From assembly GCA_015680685.1 (NCBI GenBank), contig MNCI01034690.1, positions 62,777 to 126,776 on the forward strand: DNA of 64,000 nt. Direction: 5' to 3'. Made by a program: the position numbers and the translations under genes. This document shows positions 36,201 through 46,501 of this stretch, one piece after another (the first letter of the stretch is position 1; every line of letters starts with the position of its first letter). The DNA is from Gnetum montanum (lineage: Eukaryota > Streptophyta > Gnetopsida > Gnetales > Gnetaceae). Below the pieces are notes generated by a model, which saw only the letters and a program-made list of their open reading frames with translations, ran no database searches and was not told the DNA's origin.

Positions 36201-39200
36201 CAACTTTTTAACATTTTACCCTTAACTTTTTAACTTTTTACCCTAAACACTAAACCTTAAACCCTGAACCTTGAGTGTAGAACCATGAACCATGAACCCC
36301 AAACCTTGAACCCTAAACCTCAAACCATGAGTCTTGAATCCCAAACCCCAAAACCAGAAACGTTGAACCCTGAACATCAATCCTCAAATCTCAAACCCTA
36401 AATCCAAAACCCTAGACCATGAACACCAAACTTTAAATCAAGAATCCTGAACCGTAAACCTTGAACCAAAAATCTTGACCCAAAATCATGAACTTGAAAT
36501 CTTAGGTGTTGGTCCCCTGACTTTAAGCATCAAACCCTGAACCCTAAATCTTGAATCTTGAACTCTAAACCTAGAACCTTGAACCCTAATGCTTGATCTT
36601 TAAATCCCAAATCTTGAACCCCAAACCCTGAACCTCAAATCCCCAACCCCAAACCATCAATCCTAAACCCTCAATCATGATCCATCAACCCTCAATCATG
36701 AATCATTAGCCCTAAAATCCTAATACCATCAACCTTGAACCATAGCTACTAAAATCTTGAATCATGAACCCTAAATTCAAAAATCTAAAACCATAAATCT
36801 AAAACCCTACAATCTTAAACCCTAAAACCCTACAATCCTAAACCCTAAAGTAAAAATCCTAAATCTAGAATCTTAGAATCCAAAACACTAGAACCTTAAA
36901 CCCTCAATCATAAATCCTGAATCATAAAACTCTAAACCCTTAATTGTTAAAAGCTTTAAAATCGTGAACCATGAATCCTAAACCATAAACCTGAAACCCT
37001 AAGCCCTAAAACCTAAAACCATAAACCCTCAAACCTAAGCCTAAAATTTTAAATCCTAAACCAAAAACCCACAACCAAGAACCCTAAACCCTCAACCCCA
37101 AACCCTAAACCTTGAACCCTTAAACCCTAAAATCCTAAAATCTTGAACCCTAAACCATCAATCCCAAAACTTGAACCATGAATCCTAAACCCTCAAACCC
37201 TTTACAGTTAAAATTTTTAACTTTTTATCCTTAACTTTTAACTTTGTAGGTTTTTAACCTTTTACTATTAACTATTTAGGTTTTTTAACTTTTAACATTT
37301 TAGCTTTTTATCCTTTTAACTTTTTAACTTTTACCTTTTATCTCTAACTTGTTACCATTTTAAATTTTTACATTTAACTTTTAACTTTTTGGCTTTTTAC
37401 CTTTATCCTTTTATCTTTAACTTTGTAACTTTTTAACATTTTACCTTTAGTATTTTACCTTTAACATTTTACCCTTAATGTTATAATATTTTTAACCTTT
37501 AACCTTTTAACTTTTTACCTTGAACATCAATCCACAAACCCTTAACCCTCGATCCTAAAACCCAAACCTTGAATCCTAAACCCCAAACCTAAAGCCATGA
37601 ACCTTGAATCCTAAACCTTGAATCACGAACCCTGAACCCTAAACCTTGAGTCTTGATCCCTAAATCCCAAACTCTAAATCCCAAACCCTAAACTTTGAAA
37701 AATGAACCTAGAACTTGAAACCCTAAACCCTAAAACCCTAAATTCTAAAACTTGAACCCTAAACCATGATCCTTTAAATATAAATCCAGAACCTTAAACC
37801 TTGAATCTTAAACCTAGAACCATAAATCCTAAACCCTAAACCCTAAATCTTGAACCTTGAATCTTGAACCTAGAACCCTAAATCTTGAACCTTGAATTTG
37901 AACCATGAACCCTAAACCCTAATCCCTGAACTCTGAAACATAAGCCACAAACCTTGAATCCTAAACCTTAAATTTCAAAATCTAAACCTTGAGCCTAGTG
38001 CCTTGAATCCTAAATCTTGAACTTGAAATCATGAACCATGAACCTCAAACCCCAAACTTTAAACCATGAACCTAGAATCTCAAACCTTGAACCTTGAAAC
38101 CTAAAGACTACAGCCTTAACCTTGAAACCTAAACCCTGCACTATAAACCCAAAAACCTGAACCTCAAACCTCAAACTTTAAACCTTAAATCTTAAACTTG
38201 AAACCTTGAATCCTAAACGTTGGACCTTGAATCTTAAACTCCAAACCTTGGACCCTAAACCCCAACCTCCAAACCCTAATCTATTAACTTTGGACCTTGA
38301 ACCATTAACCTTGAGCCCTAAACCCTGAATCCCAAACCCTAAACCTTAAACCTTAAACCCTGAATCTTGAATCCTAAACCCTCAACACTATATAATAAAT
38401 CCTAAATCCTAAAATCCTAAACTCTCAAACCCTAAACCCTTAACCTTAAACCTAGAACCTTGAGCCATGAACCCTTAACCTTGAATCCTTAACTCTGAAA
38501 AATCAAATCCTAAACTTTCAACCTTGAAGCCTAAAACTAGAAATCTAAACATGAAACCTTCAATCTTGAACATTGAATTCTGAATACCAAACCTTGAACC
38601 TCAAACCCGAAACCCTGAATCCTAAAACCTAAATCTTAAACACTTGAACTCAAATGTTGAACCACAAACATCAAACCCAAAATCCTGAATCCTGAACCTA
38701 GAACCCTAAACTCTAAACCCTGATCCCTTAACCTTGAACCTTAAACACTGTACCCCAAACCCTAAATCCTAAACCTTCAACCCAAATCCTAAACCTTGAA
38801 CCCTCATACCCTCAAACCTTAAAACCAATTTATGCTAACTTTTTAACTTTTTACACTTAACTTTTAACTTTTATCTTTTTAACCTTTTACATTTAACTTT
38901 TAACTTTTTACCTTTAACTTTTTAACTTTTAACTTTTTACATTTTAACTTTTTAAGTTTTTACCTTTAACTTTAAGTTTTATCTTTTGACTTTTTAATAT
39001 TTTAAGTTTTTTTAACTTTCTACATTTTATCTTTAACTTTTTACCTTTCTACCCTTAACTCTTTAAATTTTTAACTTTTCAACTGTCAACCTTTAACTTT
39101 TAACTTTTTAACATTTTAATTTTTTTTAACTTTAACTTTTTACCCTTAACTTTTTAACTTTAACTTTTAGTTTTTTTACCTTTTTACTTCTTACTTTTTA

Positions 39201-39547
39201 CTTCTTACCCTTCACTTTTAACATTTTTATCTTTTAACTTTTTAACCTTTAACTTTTTACGTTTAACATTTTAGGTTTTTAACTTTTTGAATTTTATCTT
39301 TTTATCTTTTTAACCTTTTACCTTTAACTTTTTAACTTTACCTTTTCACATTTTAACTCACTTTTTAATTTTTAACTTTTTACCATTAACATTTTAACCT
39401 TTTACCCTAAACCCTAAACCTTAAACCTTGAGCCTTGAACCTAGAATCTAGAACCCCAGACCCCAAACACTGAGCCTTAAACTCTAAACACCAATACTTG
39501 AATGCTAAACCCTAGACCTTGAACCTTAAATTCCAAACCTTAAACCT
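30243..39547. repeat. Telomere-like satellite with alternating C-rich and T-rich blocks
   Basis: About 9.3 kb of short degenerate repeats. C-rich blocks are variants of the plant telomere unit on the plus strand (CCCTAAA, CCTTGAA, CCATGAA, CCTAGAA). T-rich blocks are variants of TTTTAACTTTTTACC. Approximate T-rich blocks: 31100-31690, 32830-33115, 34180-34965, 35930-36235, 37200-37520, 38830-39400; the rest is C-rich. Block changes use similar junction phrases (TTTACRCTTAACTTTTT going in, CTTTTTACCCTAAA coming out). It is an interstitial array, not a chromosome end, because retroelements flank both sides. The right edge is cut by element Y's LTR at 39548. Frames inside it, such as 33165-33356, are repeat translations, not genes. 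Confidence 0.9.
31100..37200. repeat. Two copies of a ~3.1-kb higher-order repeat within the satellite
   Basis: T-rich blocks alternate long (31100, 34180) and short (32830, 35930), so the pattern repeats after two blocks. Non-trivial phrases recur at that offset: AAAACTTGGAACC near 32197 and 35440; ACTTCTTACTTTTAAC near 32976 and 36160; AATATTGAATCATGAA near 33718 with AATCTTGAATCATGAA near 36752. Offsets are about 3.0-3.25 kb. The match between copies is far better than between neighbouring blocks, which shows amplification of a composite unit. Confidence 0.7.
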
Positions 39548-41247
39548 TGTACTGACCGAAATCATCGATGTAAGGCTGGAAGGGAAAAACAAACATTGAG
39601 GGATCACCGAATGGGTATAGCTAACCCTGCCTTTGCGTGAGGGTAAGCTGGAAAAGAAAACGAAGGCATAGTACCTTAGATGGTCTATACGCAAATCAAC
39701 CAAGGACTTCCTCAAACGTAAGCTATGGCTTGCACTGGGGTTATCATAACTGATATTCGAAATGTAACAATGATGCACAAAATGCAAATAGATCGTATAC
39801 AGAATAGTATTGCAAACAAAACGTAAACTGAATGTAAAACAAAGTAAACAATGTAATGGAAGGCAAAACGAACTATATTGTATTGCGTAGAGAGGGTGTT
39901 CACCGGTCAAAGCGTAGCTACACATGTGGATGGCAAGTCAAGAGCCAAGCCCTGGGGTGATGTGTTTTAGAAGTGCTTGGATGCTAGGAGTCAAGTGTGC
40001 CTGAGCGTCCAAGGGTTGATGGTCTGTGTTTCCTAAGCCATCAACCTTCAAAATTGCCAACCCTATTTATGTGAATTGACAGGGTATTTATAAGGTTTAG
40101 CTAGGCTCGGGTGCAGAATTCATAGATGGAATCAATGGCTGAGAGATGAGAGGAAAACGGATCATGTGACACGTGTTTGATGGACAACTGTGTGTGAGTT
40201 GGATGCGCATGGGTAGGCTACGTTCTTGACTGGATGGATTGTATCTTACAGCGTGTGTTACCTTACTCAAGCTAGCTTACACTCATGGAAGCACATACAA
40301 TTTTGAGCGTAACAGCTTGGCAAGGTCACAAATGATGAAAATTTACAATGAAGACGATAATGTACAACAAGAGAAATTGACTCCGGCTCGCTTGAAACTT
40401 CTTGATCTATGAATTGACTACTGCAAGATGTCGATTTTGAATGGTTTTGTGGCTATTTGAGGCATCTCTATTTTACCAGGAGTCCCAATGTGAGTTAATT
40501 TAGTCTTGGCATGTCCTTAGCATGCATTTGGCGTGCTTTTGACTGAGCATGACTAGTACTCACGCTGCACTCATGCTGCCAGTGTGACCTCAGCGTGAGT
40601 GAGCCAAGAATGACATATTTCACATCAAATTTTGATTTTTGAAGCCTGTGTTTAAAGTGTAATGATTTCCTAACTGTGTCTGACCCTGAGAGTGATCTGC
40701 AATGAGCTTGAGAGTGACTTGTTTTAAGCCACTTTTGGTAGCTCAAGCTAGACACATGCTACCAGCGTGAGTGCAGCGTGACCATAGCATGAGCTGCAAA
40801 AACTTGCAATTTTGGACTTGGAATCTAGATTTCTAGAGGCTGGGACTTGAAATTATTGACAATGAACACTGAGGATGACTTACACCTTTGAAATCAAATC
40901 ATTTCAACTCAGTTTTGAGACTCTCATAGTTTCTCACACTGTACTCACGTTGCCAATGTGACCATCAGCGTGAGTGAGAAAACTTGTGCAATTTGACCCA
41001 AAATTGGAGCTTCAGAATGCTGAAACTTGGAACGGACCACAGTGGCCCATGAGGATGGCTTACACCTTTAGATTGGACCATATTTGAATTCATTTTAAAC
41101 TTTTGAAGTTGCTTACATTATACTCACGCTGCCAGCATGACCTCAGCGTGAGATACATGCCTTAATCAAATTTTTATCTCCCAAAAGCTCAAGAGGCTCT
41201 GTGTTGTTCTTGTTTCAAAGTGTTAGGCCAAAATTAGTGGTGTTTCA
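39548..41247 (-). mobile_element. 3' LTR of Tat-like element Y, 1.7 kb
   Basis: It starts TGTACTGACC, where the sister LTRs have TGTGCTGACC, and ends GGTGTTTCA, so it has TG...CA ends. It aligns along its whole length with the LTRs of element X and is followed by a polypurine tract (minus strand CAAAGAGGGGCCAA). It abuts the telomere-like array directly. It contains three short inverted repeats, CTCACGCTG/CAGCGTGAG, at 40559-40599, 40944-40974 and 41123-41152. The 71-bp unit found three times in X's LTRs is present here in about one copy. Confidence 0.85.
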
Positions 41248-41328
41248 TTGGCCCCTCTTTGTTGATGTCTGGAGGAATCCACCCGAGAGGCATTGAAAAA
41301 GAAGTACAAAACATCGTGACCAACCAAG
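41248..41328 (-). mobile_element. Polypurine tract and 3' end of element Y internal region
   Basis: 81 bp that align with X's own 43020-43100 and continue, without a break, at 50401 (CCAACCAAG|TACCAAGCATT). They are therefore the piece of Y cut off by X's insertion. The first bases form the PPT on the minus strand. Confidence 0.85.
41324..41328. other. Target-site duplication CCAAG, left copy (element X)
   Basis: CCAAG directly precedes X's TGTGCTG. The right copy is at 50396-50400 directly after TTTCA. A perfect 5-bp duplication is the normal mark of LTR-element integration. Confidence 0.85.
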
Positions 41329-43019
41329 TGTGCTGACCTAAATCATTGGTGTAAGGCTGGAAAGGGAACACACACCAAGAGATCGTCGGGCAGCCACAGC
41401 TGACCCTGCCTTCACCCAAGGGCAAGCTAGAAAAGTAAACGAAGGCAGAGTGCCTTGGATGGTCTGCATGTAAATCAACCAAGGACTTCCCTAAGCGTAA
41501 GCTACGGCTAGCGCTGGTGTTATCGTAAACGGGATGTAAACAGAATGCAAACAGCAACAAAAAATGTAAACAGAGCGTACTGAATTATAAATAAAGTGTA
41601 AATAGAGCAATATTGTAAACAAAGCATAAACCGAAGTAAATAATGTAAATAGAAGACAATAATGAAACTGTATTATATTGTTTAAAAAAAAATGTGCGTC
41701 GGTCAAAGCGTAGTTGCACACATGTGGATGGCAAGTCAAACGTCTAGCCCTGGGATGATGTAACATGATGATGCGATGATGTGATGTGATGAATGTGAGA
41801 AATGCTTGGATGCCAACAGTCAAGTGTGCCAAGCGCCCAAGGATTGTCGGTTCTATCCTCTCTAAAAATTATCAATCTCTCTAATTTTTGCCTCCCAATT
41901 TCTTTCCCTCAGTTTATCTGAATTGACAAGGTATTATAAGGTTGGGCTGGGCTTGGGCACGAAATCCAAGAATGGAATCAACGGCTGTGAGATGAGAGAA
42001 AAGTAGATCTAGCGACATGTGTCCCATGGATGGTTGGTAGGGGTTGGATGTGTGCTGGATAGTTGGCACAAGTTGGATGTGTGTTGGATAGTTGCATTCT
42101 TTGACCAGGTTCAATGTATCTATGTTGGATAGTTGTGCACGAGCTGGATGTGTGTTGGATAGTTGCATTTTTTAACCAGCTTCAATGTATCTATGTTGGA
42201 TAGTTGTGCACGAGTTGGATGTGTGTTGGCAAGCTACATTCTTAACTAGGTACATTGCATTTTACAATTTATGGATTATTCAAGCCCATGAAAGTACATT
42301 TAATTTATACCATGAGGGCTTGACATGCCCACAAATGGGGATTTATAATGAAATATACAACAAGAGAAATTTGACTGCCCAGCATGACCTGCAGTTTGAC
42401 CTGCAATGTAACCTCCAAAACTTACAATTTTGAGCTGAAATCTGAAATTTCTGAAGGTTGGGACCCATAGTTATCAATAGTGGACCTTGAGGATGACTTA
42501 CACCCTTAAAATCAAGTCATTTTGGCTCAGTTTTCGGGCTCTAAAAGTTGGTGACGTTGATCCTTACGCTGTGCAACATTTGAAAAAGTAACCCTAGTGT
42601 TACCAAGTCAAAATGGCATATTTGAGGCCCAAATCTTGATTTTCTAGAGGCTGGGAGCTATTGGGGACCTTGGTGAAGGTCATGGGGGCTCCTTGTGGTT
42701 GATTTTGGCCTGTTTTGATTCAATTTCGGGGCTCCAAAAGTTGGTGACGCTGATCCTTACGGTATGCAGCGTTTGAAAAAGTAACCAAAGTGTACTTAGC
42801 GAAAACCAAATATTTTAAACCTAAAACTTTTGATTCTAGATGCTGGAAGTTGATGAAGTCACCTATGAGCCCCAGGGGAACCTTGCCTGTTGAATCATGG
42901 GCCATCGGGGGTTGTTTCAAAGGTCTTCAAGTTTGGTCACGCTGTACTCATGCTGGGTAGCAGCATGACTTAGCTTGATTCTTGTCTAAAACTGCTAGGC
43001 CAAAATTAGTGGTGTTTCA
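41329..43019 (-). mobile_element. 3' LTR of element X
   Basis: TGTGCTGACC ... GGTGTTTCA, 1,691 bp, the same length as the partner at 48705. It is followed by the minus-strand PPT CAAAGAGGGGCTAA (43020 onward). Confidence 0.9.
42073..42285 (-). repeat. 71-bp tandem repeat inside the X LTR (3 copies)
   Basis: The phrase TGGATGTGTGTTGG recurs at 42073, 42144 and 42215, giving a period of 71 bp; the last copy is diverged. The same three copies occur in the partner LTR (about 49447-49660). Y's LTR has roughly one copy (near 40197), so the array expanded after the two lineages split. Confidence 0.7.
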
Positions 43020-44179
43020 TTAGCCCCTCTTTGTTGACGTCTAGAGGAATTTACCCGAGAGGCATCGACAAAGAAGTGCAAAACACCATGAGCAACAAAG
43101 CATCAAACATTAACCGTTGGCCCTTGGCTAGGTGTCATCGCACCATTTTCAAAAATACATGGGATTGAGGAAATGTGGTTCAAGATGCAAGAGAATCAGT
43201 TGTAACCAGGGAAGCTAGGAGGTTAAGGGCTATGATTGCTACTGGGATTTGTGAGAGAGGAATGCTCTCTTGTGCACAAGTCATGTCATTGGTCCTTGTC
43301 AACAACTGGGTTTTCAGTAGACTTGAAACCAAGACATAGGAGGTGTGTTCTTTGGAGAAATGGGACTCTTATAGAGTATTTGTAGGGCTCATTGTAAACA
43401 ACCAAAGCCACACGATGATGTGTAACATGGTCTATTTGAGATACGAGTGTAACTTTTTTTTCAAGACAACTGCCTTCTCACCTAGGGCTTGTATGAGAAT
43501 GGCCAATAGTCTTTTTGTTTATGATGTCAATAGGGTCATGAAGACCTTTTCTGTGCATTTTTCTCTTTGACCTTTTTTTTGTTCTTTTTATTTTTCTCGT
43601 TTTCTTTTTCTTTTTTTTTTCTTTTTTCAGTCTTTTTGAAAAAGCTTACTTTTAGTGTCGTGCTCATGTTTGAGCACTTGCATTTTGTATCATGCATCGT
43701 ATACTGTGTTTTGCGTTGTGACTACTTAGGGAATTACAGTGTGCAACAGTGTATCAAGAATGTTGAGCTGAGTGGAATGTATCTGGGCATATAACTGAGT
43801 AGGATAATTGGGACATGATGGGGGCAATAGGAGATGCATCAGGAGTTGGGAATGTACTTATAAACGGATTGATTAACTCAGTTGCGTGCGTCAGGAAAAA
43901 CATGATAGCTTATCGTCATGAAGTGCATCTATGCACGAATGCCTCAGAAGTGTCATCCTACAAACACAACTCCAAGAAGACAAGAAAACCACAAATGAAA
44001 CAATCAGCTAAACACTTTAAACAAGGAGATGGAGTCACCAAGTGCAATTTTCAAAGCAGACAGAATCATGAACAACATTAGCCTCATTAAGACCCATGAG
44101 ATGAATTATGTAACAAGTCTTTACGAAACATGAACAGTTGATTGCAATGACACATCTTTTCAAATTTTGCCTAGTCGTT
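43020..44179 (-). other. 3' internal non-coding region of element X
   Basis: Homologous to 50401-51490 in element Y. T-rich stretches (43568-43640) and small frames, with no recognised domain. It separates the former integrase end from the PPT. Confidence 0.6.
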
Positions 44180-44765
44180 GATGATATCACCAGTTTTTAG
44201 TCTTAGTAGACTATTGTGGGTTAGTTTCACATCATAACCCTTTGGACGACACTAGTTTAGCGTCGTGGAGGATGGTGCATTGCTAATTTATAATCATGGC
44301 AAACTATGAAGAGGCAAACTAGTTTATAGTCTTAGTGGACTCTGGATGCTAGTTTCATGTCATGGCGGATGGATGTAGCAGTTTAGTATCATACTGGACA
44401 GAACTCTGTGGTATCAGTTTTAAGTCATGATCCAGGACTACTCTATGGTATCAGTTTCAAGTCATGATGCCAGGACTACTCTGTGGTATCAATTTTAAGT
44501 CATTATGCCAAGACTATTCTGTGCCAGTTTATAGTCATAGTGGACTAATGCTTACCTTGCTTGTGTAAAGTGTGATGCTGCATGCATGGTCATGTTACGT
44601 GCCTGCGAGATCCTGCAAAAGTCAACTAGGAAGAAAACAACATCAAGTGACACTTGTCGTACATAGAGTTGGAATGTATGAATGAAAGAAAAGCAATGCA
44701 AAAAAGTGATAGTTTTAGGTCGTTTTGGGCCGTATGTTAGTTTAAGGCCTTTTTAGGCCATGTGT
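44180..44765. repeat. Degenerate minisatellite in element X
   Basis: Repeats of about 30-45 bp built on CAGTTTTAAGTCATGATGCC and AGTTTATAGTCTTAGTGGAC fill 44180-44560. After a 130-bp gap come AGTTTTAGGTCGTTTTGGGC-type copies (44705-44765). In Y the first kind lies 3' of integrase (51490-51960) and the second kind between protease and RT (55570-55650, 62375-62620). In X both are joined, with no pol between. Confidence 0.75.
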
Positions 44766-45065
44766 TTTTGTAGTTTTATGTTTTTATGTTTGATGTTTTT
44801 CAAATGCAATGTGTAAACTAAGTTGACAAATGTGTAAACAAAGTAAAATGCGTGATCTAAGTGAGCAGGAAAAATGTAAACGCATAGGCTAGTGCAATGT
44901 AAAAAAAATTCAAAAATGCATGGCAAGCGGAGGCAAAGGGTAGGTAGGCATCAGGCACATTTTCAATCAAGGGAGAGTCTTGGTCATGTAGTCGCTTCCT
45001 AACAAGGCATGGATTAGGGAGCATGCAAGGTTTAGGGTCCTCTGGGGATTGTCGGCTTCAACCAC
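44766..45065 (-). other. Non-coding DNA downstream of element X protease
   Basis: 300 bp with A/T-rich low-complexity sequence (TGTAAAC words). No gene recognised. Confidence 0.4.
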
Positions 45066-45600
45066 TCATTTGGGTGTGTTAGCCTTAAGCGTTGCATTAG
45101 TTGTCGTAGGTGTACTATCAAGAAATTTTTCTTCTAAAACTTGCACCATATCTATGTCAAAAACGTTATCACCATGGATGATAACTTGACCACCTTCATA
45201 TGGAAGGTGGATTTCTTGGTGGATGGGAGAAGAGATGGCCCTTAGTTGAGCTATCCAAGGCCTGCCTAGAATCATGTTGAAACTTGGCCTCTCCTTTATG
45301 ACAGTGAAATCTGTGCTAGTGGGGAATTTCTCTCCTGATACAAAGACTAAGTTGATTGTACCCTTGACCCTGACATGTGATCCATTGAAGGATTTTAGAC
45401 ATGTGGTTTTGGTTGGCCTAATTTCATCTGCCAGGCCTAGCTTGTTGATAGAGTATAGGACTACATTCTAGCTTGTCGATGACAGAGTATAGGACTACAT
45501 TTGTTGCTGCACCATCGCCAACATGCACTCTACAGATGGTGCACTACCCAACATGAATGATAATGGATAGTGGAGCTATTATGACTTCCCCTCATTCTAG
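45066..45600 (-). pseudogene. Aspartic protease of element X, partial
   Basis: 45275-45066 begins MILGRPWIAQLRAISSPIHQ and continues EIHLPYEGGQVIIHG. This is the conserved C-terminal part of Tat-lineage proteases (ILGRPW then HQ-x5-P). The N-terminal active-site part lies upstream (45276-45600) in broken frames, homologous to 63298-63080 in Y, and contains an extra 28-bp local duplication (AGCTTGT...GAGTATAGGACTACAT near 45440-45500). Confidence 0.65.
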
Positions 45601-46501
45601 GTTGACTTTAACTGCATTGTCGCGAAAGGCTATAAGGTATTTGAACCTAATCCTTGTGATGTCTGTTGCAAAATTGTTGCACGGATGGATTCTTCGTTTG
45701 GGGGGGGGGGGTGTCCTCTATAACAGGAATGGATGCTAACGTTTGAGCCAAGGCTTCGTGGTGAGTGGCTGAAGTCATGACCATGTCGTACAAACTCATC
45801 GTTGTGTTCTTTTGTTTTAGCACTTGTTTTACTTGGGCTAGTGTAGCTATGAAGTCTGTGTTGTTGGTTGTTGTGTTGGCTTTGACTTCCTCCATGAAGC
45901 TTGAGAGACAGACCTCTCAAGAGGGGTACTTAGGCTTGGTTTTCTTGGGGAAAGGGGCCCTAGTGTTCAGTTGTTGTTTGCAAGTTGTGGCCTTTGCTTC
46001 GACCATGGGAGTTGAGAGGTGCTCGTTTGTCCTCTTGCATTCCCATTTGGTGGGCCTACCCAAGTTGCTAGTGGGGCCAACCCTTGAATGAGGAGGGATT
46101 GAGATGTTGTCCACTGTTGGGCTTCGAGTAGGTGAGGGGCCATCTTGTTGTGGCACTCTTATGACGAAAGGTTGCTTAGCAGTTTTTGTTGCCGCGTCAT
46201 GCCAGTTTAACGTTTTAGTGGACGAGTCGTGCCAGTTTAACGTCTTAGTGGACAAACATTGTGGAGCCTTGACCACAAAGGGTGTTGTGGGTGCTTGGGG
46301 TGGCACCTTGATAACAAAGGGAGACTTCTTGTTTGTGGAGGCTGGGGGAATCCTTGCCTTGTTGGGAGGCACACGGATCACAAAAGGTTTTTGCATAGGT
46401 TTGGGCTTGCCACCTATGTTAATTGAGTTTATGACATAGGAGGCATCGTCTGTGTTGGATTGACTTGCCGTATCAATCACTAGTTGCCCTTGTTTTATCA
46501 T
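45601..46501 (-). pseudogene. Gag-protease linker of element X, with PFVIRVP repeats
   Basis: 46501-45917 is a 194-codon open frame of low complexity. The phrase PFVIRVP or PFVIKVP/PFVVKAP recurs four times, and a nine-residue unit, STKTLNWHD, is tandemly duplicated. Downstream, a frame with FIATLAQVKQVLKQKNTTM (45895-45647) and an overlapping frame (45920-45630) compete. A run of 12 G at 45700-45711 marks a likely slippage frameshift. The region has no known enzymatic domain. Confidence 0.55.

Noticed and set aside
30243-39547. True chromosome end (telomere)
   Set aside because: The repeats are highly degenerate, alternate with another repeat, and are flanked on both sides by other DNA, so the array is interstitial.
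30243-39547. CRISPR-like array
   Set aside because: Repeats are 7-15 bases, continuous and without unique spacers; the DNA is plant nuclear.
39512-39925. 137-aa minus-strand ORF
   Set aside because: It lies inside the LTR of element Y and reaches into the satellite; no family resemblance.
43567-43794. 75-aa plus-strand ORF with a Phe-rich start
   Set aside because: It is translated T-rich low-complexity DNA in the 3' region of element X.
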